From Poa pratensis (lineage: Eukaryota > Streptophyta > Magnoliopsida > Poales > Poaceae), in assembly GCA_947311845.1 (NCBI GenBank), contig CAMZMU010000060.1, positions 1,010,357 through 1,074,356 on the forward strand: a stretch of 64,000 bases of DNA, in the 5' to 3' direction. The notes below the pieces were generated by a model. The model was not told the origin of the DNA. It ran no database searches and worked only from the letters and a program-made list of their open reading frames with translations. Positions within the stretch are counted from its first letter, which is position 1, and every line of letters begins with the position of its first letter. Positions 46,169 through 59,030 of the stretch are shown here, piece after piece. Both the position numbers and the translations under genes were made by a program.

Positions 46169-47277
46169 TGATGTAGTGCAACCTAGGCACACACCACCAA
46201 GTGGACCAATGACAAGAACAAGGGTCATGGCACTTCATGATAAGGTGAATTCGCTCCTATCCATGTGTGATCCTGATACTCCTTTGAATGGCTTGCTACT
46301 TCATTCCGATACCTTGTGCATACTCAGCCATGAGCCTCTTGAAGATCTCCAAGGAAGTGTAGAAGTTGGACAAGAATCGAGTCAAGAAGATGAAGGAGAA
46401 GGAGAGAAGAATGGGAACAAGTCCCAGGCGGCAGTACTACCGCCGGGTACGGCGGTACTACCGCCCCAAGGCCAACCGAGCCAGACGCGTCCCCACCCGA
46501 GTCCAGCCGAGCCAGAAGAAGCTGGGCGGTACTACCGCCCCACCTGGCGGTACTACCGCCCCAGCGGTACTACCGCCGACGCTACCGCCGAAAATGGCCC
46601 TCTGTTCGATCTGCCGGCAGCTCCAGCGGTACCGTAGCGGTACTACCGCTGGGCCTGGCGGTACTACCGCTGCAGTTGACTTCGAAAACAGTTCGAGGCC
46701 CGCCCAGCGGTACTACCGCTGGCTCCGGCGGTACTACCGCTGCGGCGGGAACCTGGCGGGTTGAGGGCCCTTGTCTCCTCACTTATCCTACCTTATCCTA
46801 CCTAGACTATAAATAGTACCTCCCCATCTAGATCTAGAGTTAGACTATATTTGGGAACTAAAGTAGAGCCTTGCTCCTTCTTCTCAAAGTGTCTCTTTCC
46901 TCCTATGGAGATGAATCAAGACCTCCACATGTGGAGATGAACCAAGGCCTCCTCTTGAGGAGAAGATCCGTGCGTGGATACCAAGGCTCCGCTTGTAGTT
47001 GCGATTACTTGCTAATCTTCCATCTTTATGTGGCTAGGTTGGATTGGTTGGATTGACCAATTGGACAAACAATCCTAAGAGTAAGGTGTGCTTGGGAGAG
47101 GAGGATTGGGGGCTGCCCTCGGGGATTTGTTACCAATCGAGTCTTGCCGGGTTGCTACTTGCTATTTACCCTTGTGTGTTTGTTTTCCCCTCTTTTGTGT
47201 TCTTCGTTCTTCGCGTGTTCTTCGTGTTCATCCTTCCCTCCGAACAAATCCGTGAAAATCGGGACCTACCCGCATCA
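46169..47277 (+). repeat. 5' LTR of element C, 1109 bp
   Basis: Starts TGATGTAGTGCAACCTAGGC, ends ACCTACCCGCATCA. A dyad array lies at about 46430-46745 and a TATA box (ACTATAAATAG) at 46807-46817. Confidence 0.93.
46430..46745. repeat. Dyad array GCGGTA(C/G)TACCGC, element C 5' LTR
   Basis: About nine copies, full or partial, with spacers of variable length, ending 60 bases before the TATA box. Confidence 0.9.
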
Positions 47278-47279
47278 TA

Positions 47280-47291
47280 TGGTATCAGAGC
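47280..47291 (+). promoter_or_regulatory. Primer-binding site TGGTATCAGAGC (element C)
   Basis: Perfect initiator-Met tRNA complement, two bases after the LTR end. Confidence 0.93.
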
Positions 47292-48464
47292 TCTAGGTTG
47301 ACACGGATTTGATTTGTGTTTCCACCGAAATCCACCAAATTTTTCTTCGTTTTTGAGAAATTCGAAAATTTCCACCAAAAATAGCCTTGCCTTGATTCAT
47401 GCCGATCTGTCGATTCGTTGCATTTTTGGTAGTTTTTGTCCATGGATCTGTTGCTTTAGGACCCCATCCACCCTTGTTTGCGTTCCCTAGCCTTAATTTT
47501 GCCGATTTCCCACGAATTCGAGGAAGTTTTGGAGACCAATTTTGAGTCAAAATCGCGCAGATCCGCGTGCAGCGGTACGGGTGGTACTACCGCTAGGCAG
47601 CGGTACTACCGCTGGAGGCAGCGGTACTACCGCCAGGGCAGATTTTTCAGAAATTTTTTCTTTTCCTCGGTTCGTTTTTGGCATTTCCTCTTTGGTTTGA
47701 GTCCTTTCTTGGTGTGATTTACGTCTACAACACTGATAAGCTTCCGCAACAACGCATCATCAACGCCAAGCGACGACGCCCCCAAGGACTCGACATTCCC
47801 CCCACCATCATTTCCGTTGTGAGCCCTTCTTCCTTTCGCGCAACTTAACCTATTGGACTAGCTCGGTGATATTGCGAGGCATTGCACATGTTGAGTGTTT
47901 GTCTTCAAGTATTGGCGAGTGTGTATCGTTAGAGAGCTTGGCACTAGCAAAAGAGAAGGAATCATCGTCAAAAAGGAAAAAAAAAGAGAAAAGAAAAGAA
48001 TCAAGTGGTGCCAAGTTTCATCTCTTGTAGGTTGCGACAAAGCAAAAACCGCCAAAGTGAGTGCGAGTGTTAACTCTTGTGCAAATCCGTTGCCCACTCA
48101 AAGCAATTGAGCTAGCGTCCTTCTTGTGTTGGGTGACATTTGAGCACGTAGTCTTCGTTAGGTTGTCTATCTTCGAGTGCTCGCCCTTTGGTCGCCCAAC
48201 CCCATTATTCGCTTTTGTGTGTGTTTCTTCATCATTTGTGGTTGGAGTTTCTTTGGTAATTTGATCATTGTGGATTTTCTCTACCTTTGACAATATACTT
48301 GTCGGCGGGTTTGCTTGTTTCGTTTGCCACTTCATACCTTCCTATCCTCATAAGTGTGTGTGTTGGGTGTTAGAACCGGATACTCTCCTCTCAAGCCACA
48401 TTATACTTGGGATATAGTTTGTCTTGGTTTTCCTTACCACACATCTCACTTGTTTATTGAGAAA
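47292..48464 (+). other. Leader of element C with dyad array
   Basis: Non-coding leader. It contains GCGGTAC(G/T)... dyads at 47570-47640, about 290 bases after the primer site. Confidence 0.6.
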
Positions 48465-49111
48465 ATGTTTAGGGGAAGTACAAACGGAAGCTCAAGCTCG
48501 GATGAGGAAATCCATGGTGGAGTTCGCGGTGATCATGGCTATGTCACACAATCTGAGTTCGTCGGTCTTCGACACCTTGTTCGTGATGGCTTAGGCCGCT
48601 ACGAGCGCCGTCTCCAAACTCATGATGCCAACTTCAACGAAATCAATGCGAACATAGAGTGGATGACCGAAGCTATCAACAACCTTGCGCGACAACGAGC
48701 TCCTTCACACTCAAGCCGTACAAGAAGCACCTCAAGGTCGACACAAGCACATCATGGACGTCATAAACCTCGACAAGAACGTCAACATGATTCAAGGAGC
48801 GACGCCCATGAACGACCTCCTCCTATCGTTGAACAACCACATGATCTTCACGCGAACAATGCCAATGCGCATCAAGAACAACCTCGCCAATATGATGATC
48901 GTCGCCAACGCATACCATCACCACCACCGCCTCAACATGATCGTCATGACTCATTGGCTAATGACAATGGCGTTCCGGGTACGCATGACTTTGGTGAACA
49001 AGGACGTCATCCCCGTCTGCCTCCAAGGCCACGCCATCAACATCAGGACAATGCGAACAATGTCGAGCAACCCGTTCCTCAACAAGAGCTACCTCCTCAA
49101 CATGCGCCTCG
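48465..49111 (+). pseudogene. Element C gag, first part
   Basis: Starts MFRGSTNGSSSSDEEIHGGV with a coiled region (ANIEWMTEAINNLARQR) and an Arg/His/Pro-rich tract. Element B interrupts it after the codons for APR. The frame continues at 55919. The ATG at 48465 is chosen over the upstream in-frame one at 48354 because the protein homology-like composition starts there. Confidence 0.75.
49107..49111. other. Target duplication CCTCG, left copy (element B)
   Basis: Matches 55919-55923 on the other side of B; the C gag frame reads through the site. Confidence 0.93.
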
Positions 49112-50091
49112 TGATGTAGTGCAACCTGCCCTAAGCACTCCAACATACCACAAGTCGCCATTGACATCAAAGGTGAACTCATTCCTCTTGGATAACTCAA
49201 TTCCCACCCTTTTGGATGGTATGCTACATCATCTTCTATCTCTTGTTGATACTAGGAGTGTCATGACGACTACGTATACACGAGAGGATGACCAAGGTGC
49301 AAGAGGAATGGAGGACGCCAAGACGGTGGCTTGGAAGAGGAGAAGGAAGAGGAGCTGAGAAGAAGAAGAGAAGCTGTTGAAATCCCAGGGAGCGGTACTA
49401 CCGCCAGCCATAGCGGTAGTACCGCCGCAGCGGTACTACAGCCAGCGGTACCGCCCAGATTGGCTCTCTGGAGGACCCGGCGGCAGCTCCAGCGGCACCG
49501 CAGCGGTAGTACAGGTGCTTCAGGAAGCCCCCAGCGGTACTACCGCCAGGCGTAGCAGTACTACCGCTACGGGGCCAGTCCAGCTCGGGTGGGAGGCCCT
49601 TATCCTCTCCCCACCTACCCCCTTTGAGGTCAAACCTATAAATAGGCACCTACCCCCTCCAGATCTAGATAGACTATGTTTTTGAGATTAGAGTAGAGCT
49701 AGACTCCTTCTTCTCAAAGGTCTCCTTCCTCCCCTTGTGGGGATGGTTCCTCCCCTTGTGGAGAAGATCCCTTCGTGGATTCGAGACCTCTACTTGTAGT
49801 TTGACTACTTGCCAATCTTTCATCTTCGGGTGACTTTATTGGAGCGGTTCGGTTGACCGTTGGAGAAACAACCATCCAAGATCCCTTCTTGTATCTACTT
49901 GCCGATCTCCCACCTTCGTGTGGATTCTATTGGGCTGGTTGGACCGACCGGTACGGGAAACGGTTCCTGTATCGTGTGTGTTCTTGTGTTCTTGGTGTTC
50001 TTCCTCGTGTTCTTCGTGTTCTTGCGTGAGTTCGTCCACTCGTTCGTCAATCCGTGAAGATCGGGCCACCCTAGAGGTCCAATCCTCATCA
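49112..50091 (+). repeat. 5' LTR of element B, 980 bp
   Basis: TGATGTAGTGCAACCTGCCC...CAATCCTCATCA, with a dyad array at 49392-49575 and TATA (CTATAAATAG) at 49636-49645. Confidence 0.93.
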
Positions 50092-50093
50092 TA

Positions 50094-50105
50094 TGGTATC
50101 AAAGC
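50094..50105 (+). promoter_or_regulatory. Primer-binding site TGGTATCAAAGC (element B)
   Basis: Initiator-Met type primer site with one change, two bases after the LTR. Confidence 0.85.
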
Positions 50106-51539
50106 ATGGTTGCCACGGATTTGACTTTGTTTCCCCCACAAACCCCCAAATTTTTATTTGATTTTGAGAAATTCGAAAATTTCCACCAAAAATAGCCCCA
50201 AATTGCTTTTGGATCGATCTGAGATTTGAGTGCGTTTTTGCAAGTTTTGATCAGTGGATCTATTGCTATACTAGTTGATCTCGCTTCCTTTGCGTTCCGA
50301 TGGCCTAATTCCATCGATTTCCCCTCTGATTTGGCCATTTTCGGGTCGTTTTTCCGCCCAAAATCGCGAAAATTCGCGTTCTCGGGCAAAATCTCCATCC
50401 CGTAGCGGTACTACCGCCCCCCTAGCGGTACTACCGCCCCTCCTACCGGTACTAGCGCCAGCGGTACCGCCGAAAACGGCTCTCTGGTGCTCCCAGCGGT
50501 ACCTCCAGCGGTACTACCGCCCCGCACCAGCGGTACCTGCAGAAAACTGAAATTTTCAGAAAATTGTTTTGGCCATATCTTTTGATTCCGGACTCCGTTT
50601 TTGGTGTTCTTCGGCTCGTTTCGAAGCTACGATCAAGGCCTTTATCACCATTACGGAAGATCCATCATCCACCACCACCAAAATCTGTGGGCAAGCACGA
50701 AGCTTCTACAACAAAGGGTGAAGAACATCGACGAAAGGTATACCATCGCTAATCTTTACCCCTTGCCATTCTTTTGATAGCCACACTATATCTTTGCGAT
50801 TACCATGTCCTATTGAGGATAGCTCTTGATGATTGCTTGGGCTTTGCACATTTGCACCGTGTAGTTTCCGAGCAAAAGTTGTGCGCTAGTTCATATATCA
50901 TATATCTTGTTGTTGGCATCAAAAGAAGTGTGTGTACAAAAGAGAAAAATAGTCCAAAGAGACAAGAGACAAGAAGCAAAAAGTGCCAAATCAAAAGAAA
51001 GAAAAGAAAGAAACACCACTTTCCATATCTAGTAGGAAAGCGCAAGCTCGATGAACATCTAGTAGGTGGTGTATTGTTGTGGAAATCTTGTAGCCCACCA
51101 AATAAATGGCAATCGAGCTAGTGGCTCTCCTTGTACTTGTGCAACACCGAGCTTATAGTCTTTGCTAGGATCATTTGGTTCTTTAGCTCACTTCTTGGTT
51201 GCATGAGTCCATTTATCTCTCCGCGCGTGTGTTTCCTTGAACTACATTCTTATCTTTTGAGATTGACTTGTATTTGCTATGTGATCATCGTGGTTCTCTA
51301 CTTGCTTTGACAATATCTTGGTTTCCGGTTGGTTCAATTTGCTTTCCACCTACCACACCTCCCTATACACTTTTAAGCTGTGTGTGTTTTGGAGTTTGCT
51401 TTGGATACTTGAACACAAGCATTTTACTTTGTGATCGTTTCCCTTGGTTGTCCACGACGTCCAATACTATCTACAAGGTGAGAGGTTGTGTTCTAGTTAT
51501 TTTCCACTCCACATATATACACTTGTCTTGTGAGTTAAC
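50106..51539 (+). other. Leader of element B with dyad array
   Basis: Non-coding. Dyads lie at 50402-50540, about 300 bases after the primer site, as in A and C. Closely related to the A leader (41070-42416). Confidence 0.65.
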
Positions 51540-54500
51540 ATGTCTAGGGAGAGTGAATGCCACTATGGAGGCCAAGATGAGAATGAGTACATGATGCGTC
51601 ACATGGACTATGATGCCTCATACATTGAGGACATGGGGGACTACTACGACTACACCGACAATGACCCCCATGACATGATGGATCATCACCAAGACTTCCG
51701 CTACAACTACTCCGATTACGACTCCGACTATTCGAGCGTCCACGACAAGGAGCGGTACCAAGACTTGGAGCAACCTTCATCAAATTGTATCGACTCCAAG
51801 TACGTGCGAATCTACCACTACTCCGACTACATGAGCTCCAACGACAATGAGGCGCAAGTATCTTCACATGCCTCATCACATGGTACCAACTTCGACTACA
51901 ACAACATGGTGGAGCGCCACGACTACGACTACCACTTCGATGACATGGTGGAGAACGTCTACGACTACTACTCTTGTAGCATGTGCGACGACTTCGACAA
52001 CATGCAAGAGGAGAGCACCCCCATCACCACCATGTTCAAGAGCGGCACCACCAAGCGTCATGGCACAACCTACTTCTATGGTTCAAGCTCAAGACGGTGC
52101 TCCGACAAGAAGGCCACCATGAGTTCACCCTATGGAGCTCCATCTACTTCCAAGAGTGCCAAGCTTCGCCATTCACCATCAACTTCAAGAAGGCGCCATG
52201 AGAAGGACATCGCCAAGAGCGCCAAGCATCGGCATTCGACATCAACCCCAAGACAGTGCCCCAAGAAGTACATTGACAAGGCCAAGCCAAGCCAAGGCCC
52301 ATCTAGCTCATCATGGCGACACATGAAAGATGCCAACATGAGGGATGACCAAGTGAACAAGGTTGATGCACCCTTGGACAAGTTTGGCGACACTAATCGA
52401 ACATTCAAGAACCTCATGGACGCCATCGACAAGCTTGCCAAGCGTCTACATTCTTCATCACGCTCAAGAAGGCGCCACAAGAAAGATGCCAAGGTGGACC
52501 ACAACATGTCTAAGCTTCAAGACGACATCGACACACTCGCCAAGCTTCGGAACATGTCACCAAGCTCTAGTGGAAGCTCCAAGACAAGGTCGCCAAGGCA
52601 ACAAGCACGCCGACGTCAACATGAGGAGAAGCATCCAAATGACTTTCGGCGACACCCTACATCTCAAGAGCGTCAACGTCGACATGAGAAGAAGACGGCG
52701 CCCTTCTCAAGCACTTCTCATGATATGGCCCATACACCAAGTGCCACAACCACTTTGGTCCCCATATGGCAAGAAGAATACCTTATATGTGACAATTGCC
52801 AAGGCCAAGACCATGATCCACGAGAATGTCCCAATCTCTTGTGCCCACTATGCAATAGAAGAGGTCACATGATGTGGGAGTGCAAAGTTGGTGAACAAGA
52901 CGGTGACCGAAATGGCGAGAAGACGGTCGATCATGGGATTTTCCCTTCGACCACGGAGGCAAGCATGGAGAATGCTATCACCTTTGACCATGGGTAAAGT
53001 GATGATGCTGCCGAGCATGGGATGTTCCCTTCGGCAATGGAGTCAAGTGATGAAGCGGAGCATGGGATTTTCCCTTCCGCAAAGGAGTCGAGTGATGATG
53101 CCTACACTATGGCATTGACATTTGGAGGCGAGATGGTTGAGGAGGTTGAACATGGGAGTTTCCCTTCAACCTTGGAGGCATATGGAGTTGAGGAAACCGA
53201 GCATATCCCTATGAGCTTGAGTTATGAGATGGTACCAATCCCATGTGAGAATGAGAGCCACTTAGCCCACTTGAGTGAGAGTGAGAGTGAGTTGAGTGCC
53301 TCCACCATATGTGAGTTTGAGTGCTTTCACTTTGAGGGAATGAGTGATACACCACTTGAGTTGAGAGAGGTAGTTGATAGGTCTTGTGAGGCCATTTTGA
53401 TTTCTAACAACTTAACCTCTACCTCTAGTGTGTTTTCTCATTGTGTGCTAGGTTCCATGGATGATGAGACGCCTATCCTCGACATGATGGTGCCTCAAAT
53501 GGAGAAGATGTACATGGAGGATGATGATGATGCCACCCCATGTCTACTTCAAGATGAACAAGTTGGCTACATGGAAGCCCCTACTACTTCAACACCTACT
53601 TCACATGAGCGGGACTATCAAGGTATGGGTGTTGATGTGACCTTGATCCCGCTAGTGGACATGATGAACAATGATTGTTTGCATGCTATGGATGACTCTT
53701 TTGAGGTCACATATGATTCGTTCTTATTCTCATGTGATACTTTGTTTGAAACCAATGTTGATCATGTGGAATTACCTATTTGTGATAATTTTGCCATGAG
53801 CATATTTTGTTATGAATGTTTCTATTTTTCTCCCATTGTGGCTTGCAACATGTTGAACAATTTCTCTTTCACATGTGTTGCTTGCACTAATGTTGAAATG
53901 CTTGATAATGAGATTGCCCCCATAGCTTTCTCAAATTTTGGAGATGTTTCGTTTTCTCTTATGGACCTTGTTCCATCCTTCACTTTGCATAGTGACCATA
54001 CACATATGTCATATTTTCCAATTGATTTTTGTGTGGTTGGTGATGTGCAAATGAAGAGACACTTCATGATGGATGATGTGTTCATATACCGTGCACATAA
54101 CTTCTTCATATGTTGTCTTGTGTGTGACGGTAACCGCATGATAATGTCAACCTCTCTTGAGCATGAGTTGACAAAAAGAGCTCTTGAGAGCATACACTTG
54201 AGTCGTGGATCGAACCCGGCTCTAATAACCTTCCCATGTTTTGCATCAAACAAGTTGATCAATTTCTCTTGGTTTTTTGGTTTGTTTGCAAACATGTTTG
54301 TGATAATGATTTCCCGTATGGCAAGACAAATTTCCCCATCTTTTATGTGAATGATTTATGTGTTGCAACAAATATGATGAACACTTGTTCTTTTAAATTG
54401 CTTGTGTGCAACCATAATGACATTTTGAGCATGTCTTGTCATGAGTTTATTGGTTTTTACCAATTTGGTGTTGCAACAAATATGTTGAAAACTTGCTCTT

Positions 54501-54973
54501 TCATGTGCGTTGTTTGCCGCCATGATGATATTTTGGACATTCTACATTGTGTGTTTTTGCCAAATTCTCCTATTGTTGCATCAAGGTTGATGACAAATTG
54601 TCACTTTCAATGCCTTGTGTGCAATAATGACCATATGGTTCAAAGTGAGATTCCTAGATGGCATCCTCATATTTTCATGGAGTTTTTGTGTTCCCACATG
54701 TTGAAGATGTTCCATTGGATTGCTTGCTATTTGACCTTGCACTTGCACTATATTTTCATATTCTTATGTTGTGCTAACGGTGCTATGATAAAGAATGGAC
54801 ATGTCATTGTTGATATGCTTCTGTTTCTTGCACACACATGGTTTGCTTGGTCTTTAGTGTTTGTAGGCATGGTGAATCCCAATTCTTCGACAACACATCT
54901 ACCTCCTTTGCATGGTGATGAAGAGCAAGAGTCGAGGCCGACTCTTATTAAAGGGGGGGGGGAGATGATGTAG
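51540..54973 (+). pseudogene. Element B protein: zinc-knuckle plus Cys-rich repeat protein, about 1140 aa if unbroken
   Basis: The frame runs 51540-52997 (starts MSRESECHYGG), has a TAA at 52995-52997, and continues in the same frame to 54350; a frameshift near 54290 joins the last frame ending at 54973. Order: Asp/Tyr/His-rich N terminus (residues 1-180); basic Ser/Arg/Lys region with DKLAKRLHSSSRSRRRHK; two perfect knuckles CDNCQGQDHDPREC and CPLCNRRGHMMWEC (residues about 418-448); repeats of HG(I/M/S)FPS; an acidic stretch; and a C-terminal half of degenerate Cys-rich repeats (N-M-x-N-x-C-S-F-x-C-x-V-C-N). The ending DEEQESRPTLIKGG resembles the very end of the element C pol frame. Probably a gag-like RNA-binding protein; the Cys-rich half is of unknown function. 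Confidence 0.82.
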
Positions 54974-55918
54974 TGCAACCTGCCCTAAGCACTCCAACAT
55001 ACCACAAGTCACCATTGACATCAAAGGTGAACTCATTCCTCTTGGATAACTCAATTCCCACCCTTTTGGATGGTATGCTACGTCATCTTCTATCTCTTGT
55101 TGATACTAGGAGTGTCATGATGACTACGTATACACGAGAGGATGACCAAGTTGCAAGAGGAATGGAGGACGCCAAGACGGTGGCTTGGAAGAGGAGAAGG
55201 AAGAGGAGCTGAGAAGAAGAAGAGAAGATGTTGAAATCCCAGGGAGCGGTACTACCGCCAGCCATAGCGGTAGTACTGCCGCAGCGGTACTAGCGCCAGT
55301 GGTACCGCCCAGATTGGCTCTCTGGAGGACCCGGCGGCAGTTCCAGCGGCACCACAGCGGTACTACCGCCACCCAGCGGTACTACCGCCAGGCGTAGCGG
55401 TACTACCGCTGCGGGACGTCAGGTGCTTCAGGAAGCCCCCAGCGGTACTACCGCCAGGCGTAGCGGTACTACCGCTGCGGGGCCAGTCCAGCTCGGGTGG
55501 GAGGCCCTTATCCTCTCCCCACCTACCCCCTTTGAGGTCAAATGTATAAATAGGCACCTACCCCCTCCAGATCTAGATAGACTATGTTTTTGAGATTAGA
55601 GTAGAGCTAGACTCCTTCTTCTCAAAGGTCTCCTTCCTCCCCTTGTGGGGATGGTTCCTCCCCTTGTGGAGAAGATCCCTTCGTGGATTCGAGACCTCTA
55701 CTTGTAGTTTGACTTCTTGCCAATCTTTCATCTTCGTGTGGATTCTATTGGGCCGGTTGGACCGACCGGTAAGGGAAACGGTTCTTGTATCGTGTGTGTT
55801 CTTGTGTTCTTGGTGTTCTTCCTCGTGTTCTTCGTGTTCTTCGTGTTCTTGCGTGAGTTCGTCCACTCGTTCGTCAATCCGTGAAGATCGGGCCACCCTA
55901 GAGGTCCAATCCTCATCA
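54966..55918 (+). repeat. 3' LTR of element B, 953 bp
   Basis: Matches 49112-50091; differs by gains and losses of dyad units (array 55245-55480) and a deletion after the TATA region. Confidence 0.93.
55245..55480. repeat. Dyad array GCGGTA(C/G)TACCGC, element B 3' LTR
   Basis: Copies with conserved cores and a duplicated block AGCGGTACTACCGCCAGGCG. The equivalent array in the 5' LTR is 49392-49575, with fewer copies in the middle. Confidence 0.9.
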
Positions 55919-56840
55919 CCTCGTCAAGAGCTCCCTCATGATCGTCACCAACACCAACGTTCCGAGTCAAGTGATAACGAGTCAAGCCAACACAATGGTG
56001 ATGGACTCAACCGAAGGAGACGTGGACGTGCATTCCCACGTGGTGGCCACCGTGACGACTATGATGACTTGACCAACGTCCGCTTTGACATACCCAAGTT
56101 CTACGGCACAAGTGATCCGGAAGCTTACTTCTCATGGGTACTCAAGGTTGACAAGATCTTCCGTGTGCAACGCTTCTCCGACAAAAGAAGGTTGCCTTAG
56201 CCTCGATGGAGTTTGAAGAGTATGCTCTCTTGTGGTGGGAACAACTACAAGATGCTCGTGTCGCTAACCACCAACAACCAATTGACACTTGGGTTGAAAT
56301 GAAAGAAACCATGTACAAGCGCTTCGTGCCAAGCCATTACACTAGAGACTTATACAAGAAGTTGCAAGAGTTGAAGCAAGGTTTGAAGTCGGTTGACGAG
56401 TACTACAAGGAATGGAAATCTCCATGATGAGAGCCAATGTCAACGAGTACGAAGAGCAATCCATGGCTCGTTTCATGAATGGCCTCAACTATCCAATCAA
56501 GAAGATCGTGGAGTTCCAACCATATGCCTCTTTGGTAGAGCTAGTACATCAAGCTTCCAAGGCCGAGCGCCACGTGCTTGAAGAGCTCAAATACCTCAAG
56601 ACAAAGGCATTCTTCGCCAACAAGCCTTCTTCGTCAACTCCTACACCTTCACAAGCTCTTCCTCAAGCGAACACTCGAGGTCCTCCAAGAGTCTCTACTT
56701 CGACACCTCAAGCGCCTCAACCTTTCAAGAAAGTACCTCCCTCCAAGGCGCCTCAAGGATCTTCGTCCGGCACAAGACTTTGCAATGCTACAAGTGCGGC
56801 GGACAAGGGCACAAATCTTTTGAGTGCACCAACAAGAAGG
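55919..56840 (+). pseudogene. Element C gag, second part
   Basis: It resumes after B with QELPHDRHQHQRSE, then FDIPKFYGTSDPEAYFSWVL and YALLWWEQLQDARVANHQQP, TMYKRFVPSHYTRDLYKKLQ and SMARFMNGLNYPIKKIVEFQ: a classical Ty3/gypsy retrotransposon gag domain. Frameshifts occur near 56195, 56425 and 56760. Confidence 0.85.
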
Positions 56841-57478
56841 TCATGATCATCAATGACATGGGAGAGTATGAATCTATGAGTGAAGATGAGTACAATGCTT
56901 TGAACAAGGTCGCCACAATGCAAAGTGCTCAAGAAGAAGAAAGTGAGATCTATTGTGATGGCGACAACAACCCTTCCTTGGTTGTGGCAAGAGCTCTAAC
57001 CACCAATGTTCAAGTGGAAGAAGACCAAAGATGCAACTTGTTTCAAACAAGAGCGGGAATCAATGGAAAGTCCATCAAGGTCATCATAGATGGTGGAAGT
57101 TGCCACAACCTAGCGAGCAAAGAACTTTGTGATAAGCTCAACTTGAAGTTCAAGAAGCACCCACATCCTTACCATGTGCAATGGTTGAGTGATACCGGAG
57201 CCGTCAAGATTCAACACATGGTGCAAGTGTCCTTCAAGATTGGAGCCTATGAAGATACGGTTGATTGTGATGTTGTGCCTATGAACGTTTGTCACTTACT
57301 CCTTGGGCGTCCATGGCAATTTGACAAGGGTGCTATGCATGATGGACGAACAAACTACTATAGCTTCAAGAACAACGACAAGACCTTCGTCCTTCGTCCC
57401 ATGACACCAAGTCAAGTCATCGCCGACAACGCCAAGACATTGCAAGGGCACAACAAGATCGTTCGTCTAGTGAGATGA
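56780..57478 (+). pseudogene. Element C zinc knuckle and protease
   Basis: Starts with the knuckle CYKCGGQGHKSFEC; then KSIKVIIDGGSCHNLASKEL (retropepsin-like active site region with Asp-Gly-Gly) and NVCHLLLGRPWQFDKGA. The frame ends with TGA at 57476. Confidence 0.82.
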
Positions 57479-57699
57479 GTGGTGAGCGAGAGACCCACCA
57501 TAAAGTGAGTGAGAGCCACAAGCCAAATGAGTGTGACACTTCAAAGAGAGTTCCCACAAAACTTACACTATTTGCCACAAAGAGAGAGATGAGGGAGTTG
57601 AGAGAAACCCATCCACCCTACACTATGTGCTCATATGCAAGGGTGAAGTTTCTATGACTAACACTTTCACAAACCTTCCTCCTTCTTTGTTGTCTCTTT

Positions 57700-58340
57700 T
57701 GAAGGACTTTGAAGATGTCTTCCCTCAAGAGTGCCACCGGGACTACCTCCTCTACGCGGAATCGAGCACCGCATCGACCTTGTTCCCGGCGCACCGCTAC
57801 CAAACCGCGCTCCTTACCGCACCAACCCCGAAGAGACAAAGGAGATCGAGCGGCAAATACAAGAACTTCTTGCCATGGGACATATCCGCGAGAGCTTGAG
57901 TCCGTGCGCCGTGCCCGTCATCTTGGTACCCAAGCACGACAACACTCTTCGCCTTTGCATGGATTGTCGCCCCATCAACGCCATCACCGTTCGGTATCGC
58001 CATCCTATCCCTCGACTTGATGATATGCTCGATGAGCTTTGTGGTTCCGCTATATTCTCCAAAATTGATCTTAAAAGTGGATATCACCAAATACGCATGT
58101 GTGAAGGTGATGAATGGAAGACCGCATTTAAAACTAAGCTTGGTCTTTATGAGTGGCTCGTCATGCCATTTGGTCTTTCCAATGCACCTTCTACTTTTAT
58201 GCGTCTCATGAATCATGTTTTGCGTCCTTTCATTGGAAATTTGTTGTGGTATACTTTGACGACATCCTTATTTATAGCAATCTTTGGAAGAGCACACTTC
58301 TCATGTTGCTCAAGTTTTGTTGGTTCTTCGCAATGAAAAG
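57700..58340 (+). pseudogene. Element C reverse transcriptase
   Basis: Motifs are [85 protein letters not shown] and, after a frameshift near 58240, the catalytic [12 protein letters not shown]. All Ty3/gypsy polymerase blocks are present but not in one frame. Confidence 0.9.
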
Positions 58341-59030
58341 CTTTATGCAAATCTTTCTAAGTGCACTTTTGCCACCAACAAACTTGTTTTCTTGGGTTTT
58401 GTTGTTTCTTCGGATGGAGTCGAAGTCGATGAAGCAAAGATACAAGCAATTCGGACTTGGCCTTTTCCGACATCACTTGAGGAGTTGAGACGTTTTCTTG
58501 GTTTTGCCGGATTTTACCGCCGTTTCATCAAGGATTTTTCCACAATTGCTTGCCCCCTCCATGAACTTACAAAGAAGAATGTACCTTTCATTTGGGGCAA
58601 TGCACATGATTTTGCTTTCAATGAGCTCAAACGGTTATTAACCGAAGCACCACTCCTTGCCCTTCCGGATTTCTCTAAGACATTTGAGATTGAATGCGAT
58701 GCAAGTGGATTGGGCATTGGTGGAGTGCTTATGCAAAATGGTAGACCCATCGCATACCATAGTGAGAAACTAGATGGAGCTCGCTTGAATTACCCCATTT
58801 ATGACAAAGAGTTATTTGCTTTGGTTCGTGTTTTGGATGTGTGGCAACATTACCTTCGTCCTAAGGAATTTGTCATTCATTCCGACCATGAATCCTTGAA
58901 ATATTTGAAAAGTCAAACAAATTTGAACAAAAGACATGCTAAGTGGGTTGAGTTCATTGAGTCTTTCACTTTGTAATCAAATACAAGAAAGGTAAAGACA
59001 ATGTGGTCGCGGATGCTCTATCCCGCAAGG
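58284..59030 (+). pseudogene. Element C reverse transcriptase end and RNase H
   Basis: [19 protein letters not shown] and [20 protein letters not shown] close the polymerase; [16 protein letters not shown] and [10 protein letters not shown] are RNase H. A stop at 58974-58976 is followed by the frame with VADALSRK. Confidence 0.9.

Larger units (their letters stand above)
49112..55918 (+). mobile_element. Element B: non-autonomous member of the A family, 6807 bp, complete
   Basis: LTRs are 49112-50091 and 54966-55918, target duplication CCTCG on both sides, primer site at 50094, and a run of G as polypurine tract at 54950-54965. The only coding region is one long frame (51540-54973) with one nonsense codon and one frameshift. 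No pol. Inserted in the gag of element C. Confidence 0.93.

Noticed and set aside
46430..46764. Tyr/Arg-rich ORFs over the dyad array
   Set aside because: Repeated dyads encode repeated RYYR or GGTTAP strings in any frame; this is LTR promoter DNA.
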